The notes beneath the pieces are model-generated. The model was given only the letters and a program-made list of their open reading frames with translations. It was not told the origin of the DNA and searched no databases. Position numbers and translations under genes: made by a program. 64,000 bases of DNA from NCBI RefSeq assembly GCF_000783395.1, contig NZ_JSFK01000033.1, positions 1 to 64,000 of the forward strand, read 5' to 3'. This stretch comes from Pseudomonas chlororaphis. GTDB lineage: Bacteria > Pseudomonadota > Gammaproteobacteria > Pseudomonadales > Pseudomonadaceae. Of this stretch, positions 1-8,305 are shown piece after piece. Within the stretch, counting starts at the first letter, position 1, and each line of letters starts with the position of its first letter.

Positions 1-2
1 AG

Positions 3-100
3 GGGGAAAGGGAGCCGATCTGCGGGTTTTTCAAGACCTGAGTTCGACTCGGGGAAAGGAAGGCGATTTTGGTGCTTTTCAAGACCTGAGTTCGACTCGA
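3..100. repeat. Tail of a short tandem repeat (two ~49-bp copies)
   Basis: Two adjacent copies share a purine-rich start (GGGGAAAGG) and an identical end containing CAAGACCTGAGTTCGACTCG (near 32-51 and 81-100). The middle of the unit differs between copies. The array may continue to the left of the window. No function is evident. Confidence 0.65.
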
Positions 101-141
101 TATCGCACGTCGGTGTACCTCGTTCAAACACCTCGGTCAGT

Positions 142-175
142 CCCCTCTCCCTCTGGGAGAGGGCTAGGGTGAGGG
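142..175. repeat. Dispersed CTCTCCC-type palindromic repeat
   Basis: A 34-bp imperfect palindrome (core CCCTCTCCC..GGGAGAGGG). It recurs as an exact reverse complement at 12838-12871 and in near-identical form at 12980-13013. It overlaps the 3' end of the neighbouring minus-strand gene and may also act as that gene's transcript end. Confidence 0.75.
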
Positions 176-532
176 CTGTGCTTTGGCGTCCAGCTCAATC
201 ACCAGTCCACCCGGCATCTGCACGAAAATCTGCGCGATCCCCTCCCCTGGCACCTGCGCCAGTTGAAAAGGCAAACCGCTTTCACGCACCCGCTGCAACA
301 CCGTTTCCGCCGGCTCATCAGTACGAAACGCAATGTGGCTCAATTCCGTGTCATCCGGCAACGGCCGCTCGATCACATGCACCACGGCATCTTCATCCTG
401 ATACAGCCAACGCCCGGGAAACGGAAACGGCGGTCGCCGGCCCGGCTTCAGCCCGAGCAACTTGGCGAAATCGTCCTGCAAGCTCTGCCCGTCAGCGGTA
501 TTGAAGGCCAGGTGATCGAATGTCCAGGTCAT
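164..532 (-). CDS. VOC (glyoxalase/bleomycin-resistance fold) family protein
   Basis: The 122-residue product is one vicinal-oxygen-chelate module. It opens with the typical FDHLAFNT strand, has a mid-domain LSHIAFRT strand and ends with the PGGLVIEL strand that usually carries the metal-ligand Glu. The substrate cannot be read from the sequence. It may be a small lyase, dioxygenase or resistance protein. The last residues (Q-P-S-P) and the stop codon are encoded inside the dispersed CTCTCCC repeat, so the natural C-terminus was probably changed by repeat insertion. It is divergent from the LysR gene that follows. Confidence 0.75.
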   Translation of the reverse strand: MTWTFDHLAFNTADGQSLQDDFAKLLGLKPGRRPPFPFPGRWLYQDEDAVVHVIERPLPDDTELSHIAFRTDEPAETVLQRVRESGLPFQLAQVPGEGIAQIFVQMPGGLVIELDAKAQPSP

Positions 533-630
533 GCGCCTCTCCTGCGATTATTGATTGATTGCAGTATCCATCCTTGCCAATCACGAAAAAATCCCGCAAA
601 AACGCAAAGATCTTTAAAGGATTTTTAGCA

Positions 631-1530
631 ATGAGCTCAATTATCGATCTGGAGATCTTCGTCCGTGTCGCCGATGCCGGCAGCATTTCCGCTGCCGCCC
701 GCGCCTTGGCGCTGACCCCGGCCGCCGCCAGTATTGCGTTGAAGCGCCTGGAAACCCGCCTCGGTATCCGTTTGTTCGCACGCTCCACCCGCAGCATTCG
801 TCTGACTGAAGAAGGCCGGCGTTATCTTGAAAGCGTGCGCCTGGCACTGGCGGCGCTGGCGGAGGGCGAACAGGCAATCAAGCAGCAAAACGAAGGCCTG
901 AGCGGCGTGTTGCAACTGGCCGCACCGTCGGACTTCGGGCGCAACGTGTTGTTGCCGTGGCTCGACGATTTCAAGCGTGAACATCCGAATGTTCAGCTGC
1001 AACTGCTGCTCAACGACCGCCACGCCGATCTGTTCCGCGAAACTGTCGATGTTGCACTGCGCTTTGGCGTGCCGAGCGATTCGACACTGGTGGCGTTGCC
1101 AATTCTGCCGCAACACCGCCGCGTCGCCTGCGCCAGCCCTGACTATCTGGCGCGCCATGGCACCCCACAACATCCCGGCGAATTGGCTGAGCACAGCGCC
1201 TTGCTCTACCTGCGCAATGGGCGGCCCTACAACAGCTGGCGTTTCAGTCGCAGCGATGAAACGCTGGAAGTGGAAGTCCACGGCGACTACCTCAGCGACG
1301 ACGGCGAAGTCGCCCGCCGGTGGGCGCTGGCCGGGCATGGCATCGCTTACAAAGCCTGGCTGGACATTGCCCAAGACGTCCGCGCCGGGCGGCTGGTGAC
1401 GTTGTTTGATGATTGGGACGGGGAAACTGCGCCGTTCAATTTGCTGTGTCCGCATCGGGTGCAGGTGTCGGAACGAGTCAAGGTGCTACAGGCATTTTTA
1501 CGCGAACGCTGCGCAGCGCTCAGTCGATAA
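631..1530 (+). CDS. LysR-family transcriptional regulator
   Basis: A 299-residue LysR regulator. The N-terminal winged helix-turn-helix (about residues 5-65, with SISAAARALALTPAAASIAL) is followed by a periplasmic-binding-like effector domain starting near GVLQLAAPSDFGR. Composition resembles the CrgA/AaeR-like clade. The start at 631 was preferred over an in-frame start 72 bp upstream because an AAAGGA Shine-Dalgarno lies about 10 nt before it and the family begins close to the HTH. It is divergent from the VOC gene, which is a possible target. The effector is unknown. Confidence 0.9.
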   Translation: MSSIIDLEIFVRVADAGSISAAARALALTPAAASIALKRLETRLGIRLFARSTRSIRLTEEGRRYLESVRLALAALAEGEQAIKQQNEGLSGVLQLAAPSDFGRNVLLPWLDDFKREHPNVQLQLLLNDRHADLFRETVDVALRFGVPSDSTLVALPILPQHRRVACASPDYLARHGTPQHPGELAEHSALLYLRNGRPYNSWRFSRSDETLEVEVHGDYLSDDGEVARRWALAGHGIAYKAWLDIAQDVRAGRLVTLFDDWDGETAPFNLLCPHRVQVSERVKVLQAFLRERCAALSR

Positions 1531-1554
1531 ATGACTTTTGCCCGTTGCGTGCTT

Positions 1555-1588
1555 TGATCGTTCCCAAGCTCTAGCGTGGGAACGATCA
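1555..1588. terminator. Perfect inverted repeat between convergent genes
   Basis: Arms of 12 bp (TGATCGTTCCCA / TGGGAACGATCA) with a 10-nt spacer lie between the convergent LysR and 646-residue protein genes. There is no clear U-run, so it may be a dispersed Pseudomonas hairpin element rather than a classical terminator. Confidence 0.5.
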
Positions 1589-1605
1589 ATCAAACAGCAG
1601 CTCAT

Positions 1606-3546
1606 TCAAATAGGTACAAGACACCATGCTAAAAATAGGGGTGAACCCGTCGTGGTCTGGAATCTATAATCAACGGACATAAACCCCGCATATCGGCCAA
1701 AGGTGGCACATGTCCAAACGTGTAATGTCCGAATCGGCGGCGAGTAAACTCGAAGAATATCGTTTCGAAAGCCTGTGTCATAAGTATGCCGCCCACCTAA
1801 TGAATTCCTCCAAGCCTCCGCCTCAACATAACCAATCGCCTGGTCACTGATCTGCAGCCTATAAACATTCGTGACAGCAGCTAGGTAATTGACCGTCTCA
1901 CCCTCCCGATCCGTAATGTATATCGTCGCCACACCCTGCTTGAGTCCTGTCACCTTACCTGCCGCAGTCACCGGCACAGTCAACGGATCCGATGACGCAT
2001 AGTCATACGGCGGAACCCCACCCGTCGGTACTCGAATACCCGTGTTGCCAAGCGAATCCTCCCCGGTTTTAGGCCACTGCGGAATCTTCACCGAGAAACC
2101 GTCCAGCTTCATCTGCGTCCGGTCAATGCTCAACGCCAACCGTTCAAACCGCCATGGATCCGATTCAAATTGATTCCCTGTTTTTTCCTTCACGGTAAAG
2201 CTGTGCAGCCCCACCGCAATCGGCAGCAACTTGCTCTGCCACTTGTAATTCGCTCCGGTTTGAATCTCCTCAATAAACGCCTCGCCATCAAAAACCCGCA
2301 ACACCATCCCCGCCAGCGCAGAACCCGACAACACCACTTTATTGTCCGAAATCGTGCCGCCGTTATGCACGTCCGCTCCGGACGAGTTCTTAACTTCCAA
2401 AATAACGGGTTTAACAATCACCCTTGGTCGCGCAACTTTAGATGTTGCAATTACGGTTCCCCCACGTACTTGCTCATACAGCGCAGCTATCACGCTGTCG
2501 CCAATGACCTTGGCATTGGGAATCATCAACCTGTGCACAAAAGGAAGCCTGCCGACCTGCTCTTCCACCGTATGTGCGACAACGGGTCCACTGCCTGGCG
2601 TCGCGGTGTATTTCACGCGGACCATATCGTTGGTGGCCCAAAGAGGTTCCAGGACATGCACCTGGATGGTCAGATCCTTGTTGCCCAGTTTGTTAAGGTC
2701 AATGGTCTCCGGCGCGTCGTGCGGGTCATCCGGGTCTTCGGCAATATCGGGAGCGGCCATCCTTGTGCCCTTGAGATCGACAACAACGCGGATCGCCGCC
2801 GACCACGGCGAATTCAGGTCGGCTCCGTTGCCAATCTGGTCGAACACCGTATAAGTGAAAGAGAACTGGGGATGATCACCTGCCGCCTCCAGATCGGCTT
2901 TTTCCAACAGACGCCCAATGCGAGTGGGTGTACTGGTCGGTGTCGCCGGAGCCTCGTCCGGATGCACCACCCACTCAACATCATGGCCATTACAGTTGAG
3001 CACAATCCGGTCGTACGGCCGGCAATAGGGATATGAGAACGAGACCTGCACGCCCTGTGCTGCACGATCAGCATCGATACCGTCCTCCAGCACATCCCGA
3101 GGCAGTCCTAACTCGAGTTCGGAGTGCCCTTCATCGCCGTTCTTGTCCTCCATCCCGGGGCGAATGGCGTTGTACAAAATCGTTAACGGTGGTTCCAAAG
3201 TACCTTCGTTACTGCTACCTCGAATGACCGTGTACGTGAGTTCGTTGAGGTAGCCGGGATCCGACCGCAGTTTGTTTTTGGGTATATGGAGCACCACCGG
3301 ATCGTCTGTGGATTGGGTCTGGGTACTGGCGATGTTCATTTCGCCGTTCAAATTGAGCTGGACAGTGTCCAAAGGCTCTTGATTCAAATAAGCGTCAACG
3401 ATGACCGTAGCGCCGCTTGGCGTCAGTTCATAAAACTGTTTTGCAATACCGCAATCTGCGCCAGCCACAGACTTATTGCTGTCAGGAAGGTCTGGTGGAT
3501 AGAGAGTCAGGGCTGATTCATCTTGGTCGAAAGGCTGAGAGGTCAT
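1606..3546 (-). CDS. Large protein with Ig-like repeats, function unknown
   Basis: A 646-residue product with no signal peptide or membrane segment. It consists of beta-rich modules of about 110-120 residues, each with a run such as VQVSFSYPY or LTIQVHVLEPL followed by D/N-rich strands. A later segment (about 420-560) has the bacterial Ig-like pattern of ATIYITDREGE. The C-terminal ~80 residues (from GYVEAEAWRNS) look like a separate domain. The start has an AGGAG 7 nt upstream. It resembles the 359-residue protein at 44910-45989 in repeat pattern and N-terminal style. Such proteins are common in Pseudomonas as hypothetical proteins, and an envelope or secreted role is only a guess. Confidence 0.75.
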   Translation of the reverse strand: MTSQPFDQDESALTLYPPDLPDSNKSVAGADCGIAKQFYELTPSGATVIVDAYLNQEPLDTVQLNLNGEMNIASTQTQSTDDPVVLHIPKNKLRSDPGYLNELTYTVIRGSSNEGTLEPPLTILYNAIRPGMEDKNGDEGHSELELGLPRDVLEDGIDADRAAQGVQVSFSYPYCRPYDRIVLNCNGHDVEWVVHPDEAPATPTSTPTRIGRLLEKADLEAAGDHPQFSFTYTVFDQIGNGADLNSPWSAAIRVVVDLKGTRMAAPDIAEDPDDPHDAPETIDLNKLGNKDLTIQVHVLEPLWATNDMVRVKYTATPGSGPVVAHTVEEQVGRLPFVHRLMIPNAKVIGDSVIAALYEQVRGGTVIATSKVARPRVIVKPVILEVKNSSGADVHNGGTISDNKVVLSGSALAGMVLRVFDGEAFIEEIQTGANYKWQSKLLPIAVGLHSFTVKEKTGNQFESDPWRFERLALSIDRTQMKLDGFSVKIPQWPKTGEDSLGNTGIRVPTGGVPPYDYASSDPLTVPVTAAGKVTGLKQGVATIYITDREGETVNYLAAVTNVYRLQISDQAIGYVEAEAWRNSLGGRHTYDTGFRNDILRVYSPPIRTLHVWTCATFGRYAGFMSVDYRFQTTTGSPLFLAWCLVPI

Positions 3547-3634
3547 AAAAAGCTCCTGATCAGGCGTGTAATATTGGGCCTTTTTGGCTCACACCTGCGA
3601 TCTCGATCAGGCCCGAACGCCCCTGCTTCTGACT

Positions 3635-3652
3635 ACTGTCAGATCTGACAGT
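3635..3652. promoter_or_regulatory. 18-bp perfect palindrome in divergent intergenic region
   Basis: ACTGTCAGATCTGACAGT is self-complementary over 18 bp. It lies about 90 bp upstream of the Ig-like protein gene and 130 bp upstream of the aldo/keto reductase gene. It has the size and symmetry of an operator for a dimeric repressor. No cognate regulator is evident next to it. Confidence 0.45.
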
Positions 3653-3783
3653 CACGACGAATGGTTACTGGCTGAGCATGCACTGACCGGAATTCCGTGC
3701 GTGCGCTCGTGACAAATCACTTTGCCGCATCGCACGCTTCTGGTATTTGATTAACCCTTTCCCACCGACAAAAGGATTTCGGC

Positions 3784-4797
3784 ATGAGCTTTCGCACACT
3801 CGGTCACTCAGGGTTGCAGGTGTCCACCCTCACCCTCGGCACGATGATGTTTGGCGAGCAGACCAGCGCCGAGGATTCGCTGCGCATCATCGACAAGGCC
3901 TGGGATCAGGGAATCAATTTCATCGACACCGCCGACGTCTACACCAACGGCCGTTCCGAAGAGATCGTCGGTGAAGCGATAGCCCGGCATCGGCATGAAT
4001 GGGTGCTGGCGACCAAGGTCGGCTTCGGCCCGGTGGACGGCGTGCCGAACCGCAGCGGCTTGAGCCGCAAACATATCTTCAATGGCATCGATGCCAGCCT
4101 GACCCGGCTCGGCACTGACTATCTCGACATCTATTACCTGCACCGCGAAGACCACAACACGCCGCTTGAAGTGAGTGTGTCGGCGATTGGCGATCTGATC
4201 CGTCAGGGCAAGATTCGTTATTGGGGCTTGTCGAACTATCGCGGCTGGCGGATTGCCGAGGTGATTCGCATCGCTGACAACCTTGGCGTTGATCGCCCGG
4301 TGATCAGCCAGCCGTTGTACAACATCGTCAACCGTCAGGCCGAGACCGAACAGATTACGGCGGCGCAAACCTATGGCCTTGGCGTGGTGCCCTACAGTCC
4401 ACTGGCCCGTGGCGTGCTCAGTGGCAAGTACGCGCCGGACGTCCAACCGGACGCCAACAGCCGCGCCGGGCGTCAGGACAAGCGCATTCTGGAAACCGAG
4501 TGGCGAGTGGAATCGCTGCGCATTGCCCAGCAGATTCAGCAGTACACCGAGCAACGCGGCGTCGGCATGGTCGAGTTCGCGATTGCCTGGGTGTTGAACA
4601 ACAGTGCCGTGACGTCGGCGATTGTCGGGCCGCGCACTGAGGCGCAATGGGATGCCTACAGCAAAGCGCAGGCGGTGAAGATTACGGCTGAGGATGAGGC
4701 TTTTATCGATTCGCTGGTAACACCGGGGCACTCATCGACGCCGGGGTTCAACGATGTGAGCCATTTTGTGTCGGGTCGTAAACCCCGTCAGGCTTGA
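3784..4797 (+). CDS. Aldo/keto reductase
   Basis: A 337-residue NADPH-dependent oxidoreductase of the AKR superfamily (Tas/YghZ-like size). The TIM-barrel catalytic tetrad is visible: Asp and Tyr in FIDTADVYTNGRSE, Lys in LATKVGFG and His in YYLHRED. The nucleotide-binding C-terminal stretch (TSAIVGPRTEAQW) is intact. It has its own Shine-Dalgarno (AAAGGA). The substrate is unknown; general aldehyde or ketone detoxification is typical. It stands alone and is followed by a REPIN. Confidence 0.9.
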   Translation: MSFRTLGHSGLQVSTLTLGTMMFGEQTSAEDSLRIIDKAWDQGINFIDTADVYTNGRSEEIVGEAIARHRHEWVLATKVGFGPVDGVPNRSGLSRKHIFNGIDASLTRLGTDYLDIYYLHREDHNTPLEVSVSAIGDLIRQGKIRYWGLSNYRGWRIAEVIRIADNLGVDRPVISQPLYNIVNRQAETEQITAAQTYGLGVVPYSPLARGVLSGKYAPDVQPDANSRAGRQDKRILETEWRVESLRIAQQIQQYTEQRGVGMVEFAIAWVLNNSAVTSAIVGPRTEAQWDAYSKAQAVKITAEDEAFIDSLVTPGHSSTPGFNDVSHFVSGRKPRQA

Positions 4798-4801
4798 AAG
4801 C

Positions 4802-4891
4802 ATCGCTGGCAAGCCAGCTCCCACAATGTTTTGTATTGAAACGCAAGCTATCGTTCAACAAGGAACCTGTGGGAGCTGGCTTGCCAGCGAT
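4802..4891. repeat. REPIN, family A (ATCGCTGGCAAGCCAGCTCC)
   Basis: Two inverted REP copies with 24-bp perfect arms (4802-4825 and 4868-4891) and a 42-bp spacer. The same family recurs at 53282-53370. It sits directly after the aldo/keto reductase stop codon. REPINs of this kind are mobilised by RAYT transposases encoded elsewhere. Confidence 0.9.
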
Positions 4892-5003
4892 CGCCATTCC
4901 ACACATCAATGATGTGTTGGAAATAATGAGCATCCGGCCAATATTCAGCACAAAAACCACGTATCCTTCGCGCCCCGTTTGACCATCAACCCGCGAGGAC
5001 AGT

Positions 5004-5885
5004 TTGTCTAAAGGTATCGCTCTATCGGTTTCAGCCTCGGTGCTGTTTGCCGTCATGTATTACTACACTTCGCTGCTCACACCGTTGAGTGGCGTAGAGA
5101 TTTTCGGCTGGCGGATGCTGCTGACCGTGCCGTGCATGACCGTGTTCATGCTGGTGTCCGGGGAATGGCGGCGGGTGCTGGAGCTGGTTCGGTTGATGGC
5201 GGCAAAACCGAAATTGATTGCTGGCCTGATCGTTTCGGCGGCCCTGCTCGGTGTGCAACTGTGGCTGTTCATGTGGGCGCCGCTCAACGGCTACAGCCTC
5301 GACGTCTCGCTGGGCTATTTCCTGCTGCCGCTGGCGATGGTGCTGACCGGGCGGATTGCCTACGGCGAGAGCCTTTCGTACCTGCAAAAGGTCGCGGTGT
5401 TCTTCGCCACCCTGGGTGTGGTGAACGAGCTGTATCAGGTCGGCGGGTTTTCCTGGGCGACACTGGTGGTCGTGGTTGGCTACCCGTTGTACTTCGTGCT
5501 GCGCAAATACCTGAAGACTGACAATCTGGGCGGATTGTGGGTCGACATGACCCTGATGTTGCCGGTCGCCTACTGGTTCGTGCAGGGTGGCGAGCAAGGC
5601 ATGGCCGTGTTCGATCAATATCCGGGGTTGCTGTGGCTGATTCCGTTGCTGGGGTTGATCAGTGCTTCGGCATTGGTGGTGTACATCATTGCCAGCCGTT
5701 TGCTGCCGTTCAGTCTGTTTGGCTTGTTGAGTTATGTTGAGCCGGTGCTGTTGCTGGGTGTGGCGTTGTTGCTCGGTGAGAGCATCAAATCCGGGGAATG
5801 GCTGACGTACATTCCGATCTGGCTGGCGGTTGTGGTGCTGGTCTTCGAAGGCTTCAAACACCTGACGCGCCAACGCCGCCCTTAA
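5004..5885 (+). CDS. RarD-like EamA/DMT-superfamily transporter
   Basis: A 293-residue integral membrane protein with about ten hydrophobic helices in two EamA halves. The first half has the conserved FGWRML segment and the second half has SALVVYIIASRLLP..LSYVEPVLL. This matches RarD/drug-metabolite exporters of the inner membrane. The start codon is TTG (TTGTCTAAAGG), chosen because GAGGA lies 5 nt upstream and the protein then begins MSKGI like other RarD proteins. The substrate is unknown. Confidence 0.85.
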   Translation: MSKGIALSVSASVLFAVMYYYTSLLTPLSGVEIFGWRMLLTVPCMTVFMLVSGEWRRVLELVRLMAAKPKLIAGLIVSAALLGVQLWLFMWAPLNGYSLDVSLGYFLLPLAMVLTGRIAYGESLSYLQKVAVFFATLGVVNELYQVGGFSWATLVVVVGYPLYFVLRKYLKTDNLGGLWVDMTLMLPVAYWFVQGGEQGMAVFDQYPGLLWLIPLLGLISASALVVYIIASRLLPFSLFGLLSYVEPVLLLGVALLLGESIKSGEWLTYIPIWLAVVVLVFEGFKHLTRQRRP

Positions 5886-5901
5886 AAGCAAAAGATCTTG
5901 A

Positions 5902-5942
5902 AAAAAATCCCGGCACTGCATCTCTGCAGGCCGGGATTTTTT
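5902..5942. terminator. Bidirectional intrinsic terminator
   Basis: An A-run, then TCCCGGC, a loop containing CTGCA..TGCAG, then GCCGGGA and a T-run. It lies between the convergent RarD-like and hppD genes and can work on both strands. Confidence 0.85.
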
Positions 5943-5957
5943 CATTTCAGTGGCCGA

Positions 5958-7034
5958 TTACTCGGTGGCAAGCACACCACGACGCACCTGATCGCGTTCG
6001 ATCGACTCGAACAGAGCCTTGAAGTTGCCCTCGCCGAAACCATCATCGCCTTTGCGCTGGATGAATTCGAAGAACACCGGGCCCATCAGGGTTTCCGAGA
6101 AAATCTGCAGCAGCAGACGCTTGTCGCCCTGCTCCGAGGCGCCGTCGAGCAGGATGCCACGCGACTGCAGCTGATCAACCGGCTCGCCGTGATTCGGCAG
6201 ACGACCTTCGAGCATTTCGTAGTAAGTGTCTGGCGGCGCGGTCATGAAACGCATGCCGATCTTCTTCAACTGGTCCCAGGTCTTGATCAGGTCGTCGGTG
6301 AGGAACGCGACGTGCTGGATGCCCTCGCCGTTGAACTGCATCAGGAACTCTTCGATCTGGCCCGCGCCCTTCGACGACTCTTCGTTCAGCGGGATGCGGA
6401 TCATGCCGTCCGGTGCGGTCATCGCTTTCGAGGTCAGGCCGGTGTATTCGCCCTTAATGTCGAAGTAACGGATCTCGCGGAAGTTGAACAGCTTCTCGTA
6501 GAAGTTCGCCCAGTAGGCCATGCGACCGCGATACACGTTGTGGGTCAGGTGGTCGATGATCTTCAGGCCGGCACCGACCGGGTTGCGATCAACACCTTCG
6601 ATAAACACGAAGTCGATGTCATAGATCGAGCTGCCTTCGCCGAAACGGTCGATCAGGTACAGCGGCGCGCCGCCAATGCCTTTGATCGCCGGCAGGTTCA
6701 GCTCCATCGGACCGGTTTCGATGTGAATCGGCTGAGCGCCGAGTTCCAGTGCGCGGTTGTAGGCCTTTTGCGAATCCTTGACGCGGAACGCCATACCGCA
6801 AACGGACGGGCCGTGCTCGGCGGCGAAGTACGAAGCGACGCTGTTGGGTTCGTTGTTGAGGATCAGATTGATCGCGCCCTGACGGTACAGGTGCACGTTC
6901 TTGGAACGGTGGGTGGCGACTTTGGTGAAGCCCATGATCTCGAAGATCGGCTCCAGGGTGCCCGGCACCGGCGATGCGAGCTCGATGAATTCAAAGCCCA
7001 TCAGGCCCATTGGGTTTTCGTATAAATCTGCCAT
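5958..7034 (-). CDS. hppD: 4-hydroxyphenylpyruvate dioxygenase
   Basis: A 358-residue non-haem Fe(II) dioxygenase that converts 4-hydroxyphenylpyruvate to homogentisate in tyrosine degradation. It has two VOC domains; the C-terminal one carries the iron ligands (GEGIQHVAFLTDD, then FFEFIQRKGDDGFGEGNFKALFESIERDQ near the end, the HPPD signature). Length and start (MADLYENP) match Pseudomonas HPPD exactly. It is transcribed alone, with a terminator downstream. No homogentisate pathway genes are in the window. Confidence 0.97.
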   Translation of the reverse strand: MADLYENPMGLMGFEFIELASPVPGTLEPIFEIMGFTKVATHRSKNVHLYRQGAINLILNNEPNSVASYFAAEHGPSVCGMAFRVKDSQKAYNRALELGAQPIHIETGPMELNLPAIKGIGGAPLYLIDRFGEGSSIYDIDFVFIEGVDRNPVGAGLKIIDHLTHNVYRGRMAYWANFYEKLFNFREIRYFDIKGEYTGLTSKAMTAPDGMIRIPLNEESSKGAGQIEEFLMQFNGEGIQHVAFLTDDLIKTWDQLKKIGMRFMTAPPDTYYEMLEGRLPNHGEPVDQLQSRGILLDGASEQGDKRLLLQIFSETLMGPVFFEFIQRKGDDGFGEGNFKALFESIERDQVRRGVLATE

Positions 7035-7279
7035 GGTGACGCCTCATCATTTCTTATCAATTAACCAGGGTTATTTGTCAGTCATGCGAGGTCGGTGGGT
7101 GGCGCGCAGGAGATGCCACGCACGCTGCGGGCGAGGAAGTCACCGTAGATCAGTTGAAACCCGAATATCTTCATTGTCGACCCAAGGCTCTTGCGGGCGA
7201 GGCTTCTGCTGCCAGAAGACGATTATTATTGTATGCGTAACCCGATTCTACACAGCGTAAATAGGCTTGTCTGCTCTCT

Positions 7280-8227
7280 CTATAAAATCCGCTTTTTTGC
7301 GCCCGCTGCAAGGGGTTTGTTGCACAGATAGATGCCGCCCAGGATCAGCGCACCCCCCACGCACATGGCCGGCGTCAGTTGCTCGCCCAGCAGCAGCGCG
7401 CCAAGAATGACCGCCGTCAACGGGTTCAAAGCGATAAACACGCCGCTGCGCGTCGCGCCGATTTTACGAATGCCATCGTAGTAGCCGATGTAGGCCAGCG
7501 CCGAGCCGAGGACGCCGAGGTAGATCAGGCTCAGCCATTGCGCCAGGCTGAGGCTATTCAGCGCACTCCAGCTCAGTTCGCCGCGCACAGCCGCCAGTAC
7601 CCACAACATGAGCGTGCCGATCAGGATCGAATACGTCACGGTCTGCACCGGCCCCAGCGTCTGATTCAGTTCACGGGAAAACAACGAGTAAACACCCCAG
7701 CCCAGCACACAGCCGAGAATCAACAGATCGCCGATCCATGCATCAGGCGCTGCCGCCAGCAATTGCGGATTGCGACTGACGATCACCAGAGCGGCGCCGA
7801 CAATACAAGTGGCGATACCGGCGACTTTGATCCGGCCGAGGCGCTCTTTGAACAACCACCATGAGGCGAGACCGATCACCGCCGGGTTCAACGCGACAAT
7901 CAACGAGGCGCGCGAGGCGTTGATGTATTGCAGGCCGTAAAAAAAGCACAGGTTGTAGAAAAAAATCCCGAAGAACCCCAAGAGCATCAGTTGCAGCCAC
8001 TGCCGGGGGGTCGGTCGCGCCAAGGGGATCCGCGCCAGCCACAGAAAGCCGAGCAGCGCTGCACTGGCCAGCAAAAAGCGCAGGCTGGCGGCGAACATCG
8101 GGCTCAGGCTGCCGGCCAGGAAACGCCCGGCGACAAAGGTCCCGCCCCAGATCATGGTGACCACTGCCAATGTCAGGTAAACGGGAATATCCGACGATGT
8201 TGTGTGTAGCTGCTCGACGTTGCGCAT
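7280..8227 (-). CDS. EamA/DMT-family transporter
   Basis: A 315-residue inner-membrane exporter with ten hydrophobic segments and two EamA repeats (VTMIWGGTFVAGRF in the first, VLGSALAYIGYYDGIRKIGA in the second). An in-frame start 39 bp upstream would give 328 residues; the inner ATG was preferred because the protein then begins shortly before the first helix. It is divergent from a LysR gene 78 bp away, the usual arrangement of a LysR-controlled exporter. The substrate is unknown. Confidence 0.85.
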   Translation of the reverse strand: MRNVEQLHTTSSDIPVYLTLAVVTMIWGGTFVAGRFLAGSLSPMFAASLRFLLASAALLGFLWLARIPLARPTPRQWLQLMLLGFFGIFFYNLCFFYGLQYINASRASLIVALNPAVIGLASWWLFKERLGRIKVAGIATCIVGAALVIVSRNPQLLAAAPDAWIGDLLILGCVLGWGVYSLFSRELNQTLGPVQTVTYSILIGTLMLWVLAAVRGELSWSALNSLSLAQWLSLIYLGVLGSALAYIGYYDGIRKIGATRSGVFIALNPLTAVILGALLLGEQLTPAMCVGGALILGGIYLCNKPLAAGAKKRIL

Positions 8228-8305
8228 GACGCTCCAGACCAAAGAATCTAAGGAATGCCGTATCATTCACCTCATTCCCCGTCATCGTAAAATGAGCAAA
8301 CACTC

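Noticed and set aside
3..100. Possible CRISPR array
   Set aside because: Only two units, an asymmetric conserved part, and no cas genes.
637..1455. 272-codon minus-strand ORF opposite the LysR gene
   Set aside because: Antisense shadow; the LysR frame is complete and has a ribosome site.
4794..4982. 62-codon ORF through the REPIN after the aldo/keto reductase gene
   Set aside because: It is made of REP sequence and has no ribosome site of its own.
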